Positions 23,832 to 34,400 of a stretch of DNA of 64,000 bases are shown here, piece by piece. Numbering within the stretch: position 1 is the stretch's first letter; each line of letters starts with the position of its first letter. The position numbers and the translations under genes are program-made. Origin of the DNA: Pseudomonas nitroreducens NBRC 12694. GTDB lineage: Bacteria > Pseudomonadota > Gammaproteobacteria > Pseudomonadales > Pseudomonadaceae. The stretch covers positions 1-64,000 of the forward strand of contig NZ_BDAI01000016.1 in assembly GCF_002091755.1 (NCBI RefSeq), given 5' to 3'. The notes below the pieces were generated by a model. That model was given only the letters and a program-made list of their open reading frames with translations. It ran no database searches and was not told the DNA's origin.

Positions 23832-25362
23832 TGGCGCTTCCTTGTTGACTGCTCGGGGTGCTGCTGGCGAGGAGGTTGGTGCTGGTCTGCTGTTCGAGGG
23901 TGCGCTGGATCTCGCGGGCCAGTGTCTTCACGTCGTGGTTCTCGATCTCCTTGGGCATCACCTCGAAGCCCACCGAGTTGTACAGGCGGCCCCAGGCGGC
24001 CTGGGCATCGGAGTAGGCGGCCTCGCGCTGGTAGCGCGAGAGCAGGTAGCGACCCTCGGCGCGGATCAGCTCCAGCTCGCTGCCCAGGGCGGCGCCACGG
24101 GCGGACTGCGCATAGCTGAGCAGGCTCTGGTCGACGCGCAGGCTCTCGTCGGCGAACTCCACTTCCTGGCGCGCCAGCTGGTAGCGCAGCAGGCCGACCC
24201 GGACCTGGGTGAGGATGGCCATGGACAGCGCGGTGCGGCGCATGTCGTCGGTCTTCTCCTGGCTCGCCTCGGCGGCCTTGATGTCCGGGTACTGCGCCAG
24301 ACGCAGCAGGTTCATCGAGACGTTGATGCCGGTCTGGTTCCAGTCGTTGTTGTACAGGTACTTGTTGGAGTCGTACTCGTAGCCGTAGTTGAAGCTCACG
24401 TTGGGCCACAGCTGGGCCTTGGCGATCTTCAGGTCGTTCATGTCGACGCGTTTGCGGTACCACTCCTCCATGATTTCCGGGCGGCGCTCCAGGGAGAGCC
24501 GTTCCAGCTGGTCGATGTTGTTGGTCACCAGCGGCAGCGGCTGTTCGCCGACGTCGGCCAGGACCATTTTCGTGTTCGGCGGCAGCGACATCAGCGCGGC
24601 CAGCTCGGCGCGGGCGAATTCCAGGTCCTGGCGGCGCACGGTGAGCATGTATACCGAGTCGAGCAGGGCGCGCTGGTAGGCGAGGATGTCCTGGCGCGGC
24701 AGCAGGCCCTTGCCTTCGGCCTCGCGGGCGGAGGTCAGGGCGCGGTGGGTGCGCATCAGCAGGCCGTCCACTTCCGGCAGCAGGCGCTGGGCGCCCAGGG
24801 CGCGCCAGTAGGCGTTGCGCACGTCCTGCAGGACGTTCTGCGCGACCTTCTCGCGGCGCTCCTCGGCCATCAGCATCTGGTCGTTCTTCTGCTGGGTGCG
24901 GTAGTAGGCGACGCCGAAGTCCAGCAGGCTCCAGGACAGGCCGAGGCTGTAGAGCTGGCGGTAGCGCTCCTCGGACGTCGAGGGCCGCAAGCTGACCTGG
25001 CGGTCCTCGATGCCGATGGAGGTGCCGCCCGAGTCGTTGTTGCGCCCGGCATAGCCGGCGGAGGCGACCACCCGCGGCAGCATCTCGTGGCTGGTGACGT
25101 CGCGCAGGTCGGAGGCCAGCGCGCTTTCCAGCAGCTTGAGGCGGTAGTCGAGGTTGTACTTCAACGCGCGCGCGGAGGCTTCGTAGAAGGTGATCGGCCC
25201 GCCGACCGGTTCCTGCTCCTTGTACATCCGTGCCTGGTCCTCGATCACCCGCTGGCGCATTTCCTCCTCGGTGTAAGGCTTGGGCTCGAACGCCGAACAG
25301 GCGCTGAGCAGAATACTCACGGTGATGGTGGCGCTCAGGCATTTCAGTGCATAGGCGGGCAT
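23812..25362 (-). CDS. TolC-like outer-membrane channel lipoprotein
   Basis: 516 residues from the ATG at 25362, which has AAGGA six bases upstream and yields a clean lipoprotein signal (LKCLSATITVSILLSAC, lipobox LSAC). Upstream ATGs at 25395 and 25404 are possible; the latter overlaps the adhesin stop as ATGA. The body has the long-helix repeats of outer-membrane efflux proteins: ALKYNLDYRLKLLESALASD, NVLQDVRNAYWRALGAQRLL and their second-half equivalents. It should form a trimeric channel across the outer membrane and periplasm. As second gene of the operon after the giant adhesin, it is the obvious exit duct for that protein. Confidence 0.9.
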   Translation of the reverse strand: MPAYALKCLSATITVSILLSACSAFEPKPYTEEEMRQRVIEDQARMYKEQEPVGGPITFYEASARALKYNLDYRLKLLESALASDLRDVTSHEMLPRVVASAGYAGRNNDSGGTSIGIEDRQVSLRPSTSEERYRQLYSLGLSWSLLDFGVAYYRTQQKNDQMLMAEERREKVAQNVLQDVRNAYWRALGAQRLLPEVDGLLMRTHRALTSAREAEGKGLLPRQDILAYQRALLDSVYMLTVRRQDLEFARAELAALMSLPPNTKMVLADVGEQPLPLVTNNIDQLERLSLERRPEIMEEWYRKRVDMNDLKIAKAQLWPNVSFNYGYEYDSNKYLYNNDWNQTGINVSMNLLRLAQYPDIKAAEASQEKTDDMRRTALSMAILTQVRVGLLRYQLARQEVEFADESLRVDQSLLSYAQSARGAALGSELELIRAEGRYLLSRYQREAAYSDAQAAWGRLYNSVGFEVMPKEIENHDVKTLAREIQRTLEQQTSTNLLASSTPSSQQGSANAAPAQ

Positions 25363-25400
25363 GTTCTGTCCTTGATCGATCTGAATGGGTCGCATGTTCC

Positions 25401-28400
25401 TCATTGGCCACCGCTCCGGCGCTGGGCGGCCTCACGCAGCTGGGCACGGAAGCCCGGTGCGGTCTGCGCGGGTTTTTCCGCCTTGCCCACCATGTCGGCG
25501 GGGAAGGGCGCCCACAGCGAGGGATCGGGCAGCAGGCCGTCGGCGCTCAGGCTGATGACGCCGTGGCGGCCATCGACCCAGTTGTTGTCCAGGGCTGCCG
25601 CACGGCGGCTTTCGGCGACGGCGCGGGCGACGAACTGGCCCTTCACCTGGCCCAGTTGCGCACCCAGCGACGGGCTTTCGATCTCCGGCGTGGCGAAGAA
25701 CTCGACGTTGCTGCCGTCGGCGCCCCAGCCGGAGAGCGACAGGCGCTCGTCGATGCGCTCGACCACCGGCTGCACGAAGATCGCCGGGTCGACGTCGGGT
25801 ATCCGATCACGCGGGTAGCCGTCGTCGCCGAAGCGGTCGAAGTGCGGCCCCGGCGGGATGTAGGGCGTGGCGATGTTCAGGGTGATGGTCAGCTGCGCCT
25901 GGTCGGTAAGGCCGGCCAGGTCGCTGATGGTGTAGGTGAAATAGTCCTTGAGGATCTGCCCCAGGCCCGCAGCGGCGAGGACTTCGCGATTACTCAGGTC
26001 GATGGTGTAGGTGTAGCTGCCGTCGGCATTCAATACGAGCGTGCCGTAGCGACCGGCAATGGGCTGGCCGATGACACCGGCTGTGCCACTGGCGGTTTCC
26101 TCGCCGGTGCGGATGCCGGTGACGGTCAGCTGGTCGCCGCCATCCACGTCGCTGTCGTTGGGCAGCACATTGCCGCTGGCCTGCGGCGCCGGGGTTTCGT
26201 CGCTGGCAACATTGCTGTCGTCGCGGGCTACCGGGTTGTCGTCGGCGCCCCGGATGGTGACAGTCAGGCGGGCGTCCGAAGTTGCGCCGGCAGTGTCGCG
26301 CATGCGGTAGGTGAACACTTCGCGAAGGGTTTCGCCGGCGGTGCGCAGGGCTTGCACCGTCGGGTTGGCGTTGTCCACGACGTACTGGTAGCTGCCGTCG
26401 GCGTTGATCGTCAGTTTGCCGTAGAGCCCCTGGAGCACCTGGCCGGCGCTGACGGTGTTGCCATTCTCGCCGGTGTAATGGACCACGGTCTTGGTCTCTC
26501 CGTACTGCACGCCATCGACATCGGTGTCGTTATCCAGCACGTTGCCGCGCGGGTCGACGCCGGGGGTGCCATTGTTCACGCCGCCAGCCTCGACGGCGGT
26601 GGCGGTATCGTCACTGGCGATGGGCGTGTCGTTGCGGCCGTCGATGGTGATGGTCAGCAGGCCGGGCGTGGCGCCGCCCCAGATGTCCGCGCCGAGGTAG
26701 GTGAACTTGTCCTGCAGGGTCTGGCCGCTGGCGCGCAGGGCTTCGACCTCAGGCAGCGTATTGTCGAGCTCATAGCTCCAACTGCCGTCCTGGTTCAGCG
26801 TCAGCGTGCCGTACTGGCCGCGCAGTGTCTGTCCGGGTGCGCTGGCGTCGGCCGGCAGCGGGCGGTCGCCGGTCCAGAACGCCACCACGTGCATCACGTC
26901 CTGGGGAATGCTGGTGATGGTGTCCGGGTCGGTGTCGTTGGCCAGGACGTTGCCGGACGGGTTGCTGCCCTGCACGTTGTTGTGCAGGCCGCCATCCTCC
27001 ACGGCAGTTCCGAAGTCCGGCTCGGTCACGGGTGGGTCGTTGCGCCCGCGAATGATGATGAACAGTGTTGCCTGGTCGTTGAGGCCACCGTCATCGGTCA
27101 CCTGATAGGTGAACGCCTCGATGGCGAAGGCCAGCGGTCCGAGCGAGACGATGGTGGGATTGGTGCTGTCGACGAAGTACTGGTAACTGCCGTCTGCGCC
27201 GATCACCAGGGTGCCGAACAGACCCTGGATCGTATGGCCATTGGCGCCGGTGGTGCCCGCGGGCACCGGCGTCAGCGGAGGATTGCGGTTTTCGGCGCCG
27301 ATTCCGATGCCGGTGATCACCAGGTGGTCGCCGGCATCGACATCGGTGTCGGCGCCGAGCGTGACGCCCAGTGCGCCCAAGCCCGTGATGACATTGCCGG
27401 TAGGATTGCGCCCGCCGCTGCCGTCGAGGTTGGCCACGGCGTAGTTGATGTCGTCGTTGGCCACCGGAGCGTCGTAGCGGCCTTCGATGGTGATGGTCAG
27501 TTGGGCAATGGACGTGGCGCCCGCCGAATCGTGCATGCGGTAGGTGAAGGTTTCCACCAGGCTGTCGCCGAGTTTGAGTGCCTGCACCGCGGCGAGGCTG
27601 TCGTTCACCGTGTAGGTGTAGGTGCCGTTGGCATTGAGCACCAGGGTGCCATAGCTGCCGGCAATCACGCCGCCGCTGGCGGCAAGGTCGATGAGCGTAC
27701 CGCCGGCGGCTTCGGCGCCGGTGCGTGCGGCATCGACCACCTTGGTTTCGCCGTAGGCGGCACCGTCCACGTCCAGGTCGTTGGGCAGAACGTTGCCGGT
27801 AGCGGGAGCGCCAGGGGTGGTATTGAGTGTGCCGCCAGCTTCGATGGCGGTGCCGGTATCGTCGGCGGCGATGGGAGTGTCGTTCTGCCCGTGGATGATC
27901 ACCGTGAAGGTTCGGGTGACGGATTTGCCCTGGCCATCGCTGACGGTGTAGGTGAAGACCTCGGTCAGTGTGTCGTTGTAGGTGCGCAACGACTGGACCG
28001 CCGGGTCGAGGTTGTTGACCAGGAAGCGGTAGCTGCCATCGGCATTGAGCAGCAGCGTGCCGTGATTGCCGGCCAGGTCTGCTCCCACGGTACCGTTGGC
28101 GCCACTGGGGCTGACCACCGCGGTGATGGTGAGGACGTCGCCATCCGGATCGGTGTACGAGCCACGAATGCTGCCAGTTGGGTCCAGGCCCGGAACGTTG
28201 TTGAGCAGCCCGCCGGCCTCGGTGGCGTGGATCACTACCGGTTGCACGATGGGTGGGTCGTTCACCCCGGTCACGCTGATTACCAGTTGCGCCAGGTCGG
28301 TCAGGCCGCCGCTGTCGTGGATGCGGTAGGTGAACACCACGTCGAGGGACTGGTTGGCGGTGAGCGCGCGGATGGCCGGGTCGGCGCTGTTCACCTCGAA

Positions 28401-31400
28401 GAGGTAGGTACCATCGACGCCGATGGTGAGCTGGCCAAAGTTGCCGCTGATGATCGTGCCGTTGGCCAGCCGTGCGGCGGTGCCGGTGATGCTGATCGTC
28501 CCGGCGACGGTGGTCAGCGTGCCGCCGGCAGTTTCCAGGCCGGAGCGCACACCATCAACCCGGAGCCTGTCGGCATTGGGCTTGTCCGCGTTGTCGACGT
28601 CGGTGTCCACGCCGGTGCCCGGAGCGCCGGTGATCACGTTGCCACTGGCGTTGACCGGCGCCGGGCTGCCGTCGCTGGCGCCTGCGGTGGCGGTGTTGTG
28701 GTCGTCCACGGCCACCGGGGCATCGTTGGCGCCCTGGATGGTGATGGTCAGAGTGGCGATGGCGCTCAGGCCACCCTTGTCGGTGACCTGATAGGTGAAC
28801 ACCTCGGTGAGGGTTTCCCCGGGCGACAGCGCATTGACCACAGGATTGCTGTTGTCGACGACGTAGCGGTAGGACCCATCGGCGTTCATCGTCAGGCTGC
28901 CATAGAGGACCGGCAGCGTCGCCGGCGCGCCGGGAGCAACCGGGAAGATGCGCCCGCCGCCGATGCCGTCGTAGCGCACCAGGCTGACGGCCTTGGTCTC
29001 GCCGTAGACCGTGGAGTCCACGTCGGTGTCGTTGAGCAGCACGTTGCCGATGGCATCCGCACCGGGGCTGCCGTTGTTGGTGCCGCCGGACTCAACGGCA
29101 GTGCCGGCGTCGTTATGCGCAATCGGGGTATCGTTGGCGCCGTGGATGTCGATGGTCAGGGACGTCGAGCTGCCGAGGCCGCCACTATCGGTGATGAAGT
29201 AGCCGAAGGAGTCGCGCAGCACGTCGCCGGCGCTACGCAGGGCCTGTACCGCGGCGTTGGTGTTGTCGACCACATACTGGAAGCCACCCGTGGCCGTGAT
29301 GTACAGCGTGCCGTAGCGGCCGGCAAGGGGGGTTACGCCGGAGGCCGCCACGGTCGCGAAACCGCCGATGGAGTTCTCCACGCGGGTGACCTTGAGCACG
29401 TCGCCGTTGGTGGCGATGTCGACGTCGGTGTCGTTGTCCAGCACGTTGCCGGTCGGGTCGACGCCCGGGTCGGCATTGTTCAGGCCGCCGGCTTCGATGG
29501 CGATGGCGAGGTCGGGGTGGGCCACAGGCGCATCGTTCACCGGGTCGATGACGATGTTCATCGTGTTGATGGCCACCAGCGCGTCTTCGACTGTTTCGCC
29601 GGGAATGCCATCGTTGTCCGCGTCGCCGAAATTGCCTTGGTCATTGGTGGCCATGGTCAGGACTTCGACGTTTCTGCCGGTGTTGAAGTCCTGGTCGCCC
29701 TTGTAGTAGATCTGGCTGAGCAGCACGTTGATCTGCTGCAGGGTGCCGGTGAGCACGAGGCTGCGACCGGCGCCCGCGGGCGGCGTGTCGTTGGGGCCCG
29801 GTGCCGTCCCTGTCTGCCAGAGCACCCCGTGCATCACGGTGAGGGTCACGGTCATGACGCCGTTGGCGTTGCCGGCATTGACGTCCACGTCGCTGGTGGC
29901 CAGGCCGACGATGTGCAGTACGGTGTCTTCCTGGCCATGCTGGTCGGCGACGGTGTTGATCGGCGCTTCGTTGATATGCACGTAGCCGGCATTGGCGATG
30001 CCGATGGCGCCTTCGCCCAGGTTCAGGTTGATGTTGCCCAGGCCGACGGTGGCCGTTCCGGTGTCGGTATCCACGCGAACGTGGAAGCGGTTGTTGCTGG
30101 CCTGGGCGAAGTTCTGCGCCACGGCCACCAGGTAGTTGCCCGAGGGCAGGATGGCGAACTGGTAGGTGCCGTCGGCGGCCGTCGTGGTGCTGAAGGTACG
30201 GTCGTCGGCGTTGCCGAACACGCCGTCGTCGCCGGCCCAGGTCAGGGTCACGCCGATGCCGCCCAGGCCGGGGCCGTCAGGCGTCACGCTGTTGGTGGCC
30301 GACCGGGTGTCATCCCACAGGGTGCCCCGCACCACGCCCATGCCGGCGCCGTCGCTGAGGATGTAGTTGTTCAGCCCGCCGACGCCGTCCTGGCCGGTGC
30401 GTTCGCCATCGACGCCGCCGGCGGTCAGTGGCCGCGAGCCGCCCCAGCCGGCGTTCTCGAAGCTGGTGGGCAGGCTGGTCCAGGTCAGCACCGCGGAGCT
30501 GTTGGCATCGTCGGGAACGATGGTGTTGGGCAGCGTGACGCTGTAGACCACTTGCACCTTGTCGTTGACGTTCAGCTGGTCGAAGTTGAGCACCACCTGG
30601 CCGCCCACCACGCTGGCGGTGACGCCCGCCGGCAGGTTGCCGGTGGTGTAGCTGGTACCGTTGATGACGATGCTCTGGATCGCGTAGTCGCTGCCGCTGG
30701 GGAACTGGTCGCGCAGCACGACGTTGTAGGCCGGTACTTCGCCATTCTGGGTAAAGCTGACGGAGACGGTGGCGTTGGTCGTGCCCGCCACACTGCCGGC
30801 GGCGATGTCGATGACCGACTTATCCATGCCGGTGAAGCTCGGCTCCACCACATGCTCGAAGATCGTGGCGCTGTGGCCGCGATCGACCCCGGCACCGGCG
30901 CCGACGTGTTCGAACACATTCATGCCCAACTGGGCTCCGGACTGGTTGCTGGCGATGTTGGCGACCCGGACGTTGAATTCCAGGATCACGCCTTCGATAT
31001 CGCCATCGTTCACCTCGGTGTTGGTCAGGTTGCCCAGGTTGAAGGTGATGGTCCGGCCATCAGGGGAAATCTGCAGGCGCCCGCTGTTGATGTTGAATAT
31101 GCCGGTGGGCTTGTCGCCGGACAGGTCAGGGTGGATCGGTAGTGACACCTCGCTGTTCTGGTTGCCGACCATGCCCAGGGTACCGCCGCTGATCAGGTCG
31201 GTGGCGTCGGTGCTAAGCCCGCCGATGGCGCTGGAGCCCAGGGCGATCAGGATATTGTTGAGATCGGCGGGAATGAATTCCAGGCCGGGAGCCAGTTCGA
31301 TGCGGATCTGGTAGTTGGGGTTGTCGCCGGTGGGTACCACGACTGCCACGCGGTACCGGATGATCTCGCCGACCACCACGGTTTCCTCCAGGCCGGCGGT

Positions 31401-34400
31401 GTCAGTGGCACCGGAGGAATTGGTGGCCGGTGGCGTGGCATCGAGGCCGCCGACGCGGGAGACCTGGATGCCGTTGGTGACGGGAATGAACAGTGTGTTG
31501 ATCTGCCGGTAGTCGTTGAGCACCCCGGAATTGAGCAGTCCATCGTCGCCGCCGCGTTCGCCGGCGCCGGTGTCGGTGGTGTTGCTCAGGCCGTCCAGGC
31601 TGGTCCAGCGCACCACGACGTTGTTTGAAATGACCGCCTGGCCGGCTGCCGTGGCGTTCACCACGCCTGACAGGGAGATGACGATCTTGCCGCCGTTGGC
31701 GATGTCGATGTTCGCGCCATTGGCGGTAACCAGCTGGCCGTTCTGGATGATGAAGTCCACGCCGGTATTGTTTGTGGCGCCGCCGCTGTAGACGATGCCG
31801 GTGATCACTATGTTGTCCATCTGCGTGGGCAGGATGTTCAGCAGGCTGAGGTCGAAGGCATTGATCCCGGACGTGTTTTCGATGGTGATGTCGAAGGTGA
31901 CCGTATCGCCTTCGTCGAAACCGCCGAAGGTGGGGGTGGAGTTGACCTTCTGCGTCACCGTGAGGGTCGGCTCGACGATGCTCACCGAGGGCTGCTGCGC
32001 GCTGGTGACTGTGCGATCCACCGCCGTGGCGCCGTTGGGCGTATCTCCATCGGGGTCGCTGTAGGTGATCTGCGCGCCGTTGTTCAGGGTCACACCCTGC
32101 TGGTTGCCCTGCACGTTGCTCGCCACCAGCACCAGGCGGATGACAAAGGCGTTGTTGGCGACGTTGTTGTCTGCCGTGGAGCCGGCGGCACTGAACACCA
32201 GGTTGAGGTCGCCGCCATCGCTGCCGTCGCCGCTGAAGGTAAGCACATTGACGTTGCCGGCAAAGTCCTGGCCCAGTGCGCCGCTACCGGCGACCGTGGT
32301 GATGATCTGGTAGCCGGCGCCGCCGAAGGCCGAGAGGTCCAGGCGCAGGCCGGGCGGGATCAGGTCGGAAAGACGCAGGTTGGCGGTGCCGCCTTCGGGC
32401 AGCGTGACGACGATGTCGTAGGTCATCTTCTCGCCGATCACCAGGTTGCTGCCGCTGGTGTGGCCGGCGCTGGAGTCGTCGTCGGTTAGGCTGCCGTTCT
32501 GGTAGGTCTTGGTGATGGTCGGCGCCGCCACCTGCTGGTTGGCGACCTCGACGATGTCCACCGGGGTGAAGTCCTGGCCGCCGTTCACGCTGGCATAGTT
32601 GGTCAGCGCGGCGCTGGTCTGCAGCGTACGCGAGGCGAGGATGGCGTTGTCCACGGTAACGTCGTAGGTGATCACCACGACGTTGGCGCCGGAGACATCG
32701 TTGGCGGTGCCGGCGCGGCCGGCGAGCAGGGTGGCCTGGTTATTGGCGTCGAGGAAGGTGATGCTGTTGCCACTGACGCTGTAGTCGACGCCCAGCACCA
32801 GCAGGGTGCCGTCGCCGCGATGGATCTGCAGGTTGGCCGTCGCGAGACTGCCGCCGACGAAGGCCAGCCCGCCGGGCAGCGTGATGCTGGTGGCGACGTC
32901 GAAAGCGCCGCCGCCGCCGGTATTCTTGATCGCGGTGGCCAGGCGCAGGGTGTCGGCGCCGTCGATGCCGCTGACGTTGCCGTCCACCGCCGCGAGGCTG
33001 GTGACGCTGCCACTGAAGGGTACTCCCGTGGTACCCGGCTGGGCCCAGGTGCCGGTGGTGCCGGTGACCGTGCCATTGGTGCTGGAAACCACGCCGTGCT
33101 TGATATCCAGCACCGGTTCGGCCACCGACTCGATGACCGCCACATCCGAGGAAATCAGCACTGTCTTGTCGATGGTGGTGGTCTGGCTGGATTGCGCCAG
33201 GACGTCCAGTTCGCGCTGGTCGGCGAAGGGCTGGTCGCCCACGACCATGGTGAACTGCACCTGCACCCGGCCACCATTCAGGCCGCCGGAAGCGTAGTTG
33301 CCGAAGTTGAAGATGATCGAATTGCCGGCACCGGTACGCACGCTGTCCGGTACATCGCCGATGGTGTTGCCGGCGCCGAAGGTCCATTGGCCCACGCCGG
33401 TGCCCTGGGTCCACTCGGTGACCTGCGAGGCGAGCAGCGGCAGCGGCAGGTAGGCGGTCAGGGTGAAGTTCTCGTAATCGGCCACCAGCAGGTCATAGGT
33501 GATGGTGAAGGTCACCACGTCGCCAGGGCGCAGCTCACCGTTGCCCGGCGGTGCGCCGCCGTTGACCTGGGTGAGCTGGATATCGATGTTGGAGGTCTTG
33601 ATGGTGCTGGTGGTGCTGGAGCCGTCGGTCTGCTCGCCGCCGGTGTTCAGCGCGTCGCGTAGCACGGTGGCATCCACCAGCGCATTGTTGCTGACGCTGT
33701 CGCCCTCGTTGAGCTGGTCGTGGGGCGGGTGGTCGGAGGTGTAGGTGGTGTCGATGATCGCGTCATAGACGACGGACAACCGCGTGGCGCCTTCCTGGAT
33801 GTCGCCGTCCCAGAGATCGCCGAACAGCGCGTAGAGCCCCGGCCCCTGCACGGCGGCGGCAATGGAGGCACCGATATCGAAGACCAGCGTGGTACTGCCA
33901 TCGGCGTTCACCGTGGCGGTGTAGATCACCGGGATCACCTGCGATCCACCGTGTTGCTGGATGACGATGCTTGGCGCGTTGGCGGCGGAGAAGGTCTGGC
34001 CGTCGCTGAGTTGGTCGGTGATGGTGAAGCGGCCTTGGCCGAGGATGTTCTTGCCGAAGGCGTAGAAGTCGGAAATGGCCACATCCATGGTGTAGCGCAG
34101 GGTATCGCCGGGAGTGATGCCGGGGGTGCCGACATCGGTCTGCAGGTTCACCGTCTTGAGCAGGGTGATGGACTTGGCGACGAAGGCGACACCCGCGCCG
34201 TTGCCGGTCACGGTAAAGGGGTAGCCGTCCGGGTCGATCGGGCGGTCGCGCGGGTCCAGCGGATTCCAGTCGCCGCTCACGGTCGCGGTGCCGAAGGTTA
34301 TGGTGCGCGGATTGCCGGTTGTCGGATCGAGCACCGGCCGCCCGGCGGCGTCGATCTCCGGGACGTAGAAGCCGACCGAGGTGGTGCTGGCGGCGCTCAG

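Noticed and set aside
23780..25447. 555-residue alternative frame over the TolC-like gene
   Set aside because: It is the shifted frame of the outer-membrane protein gene, Arg/Pro/Gly-rich and lacking any domain.
25347..31142. 1931-residue open frame on the plus strand opposite the giant adhesin
   Set aside because: It is the antisense mirror of the repetitive, GC-biased adhesin gene. The translation is low-complexity (G, V, D, H rich), follows the VCBS periodicity of the other strand and has no start context.
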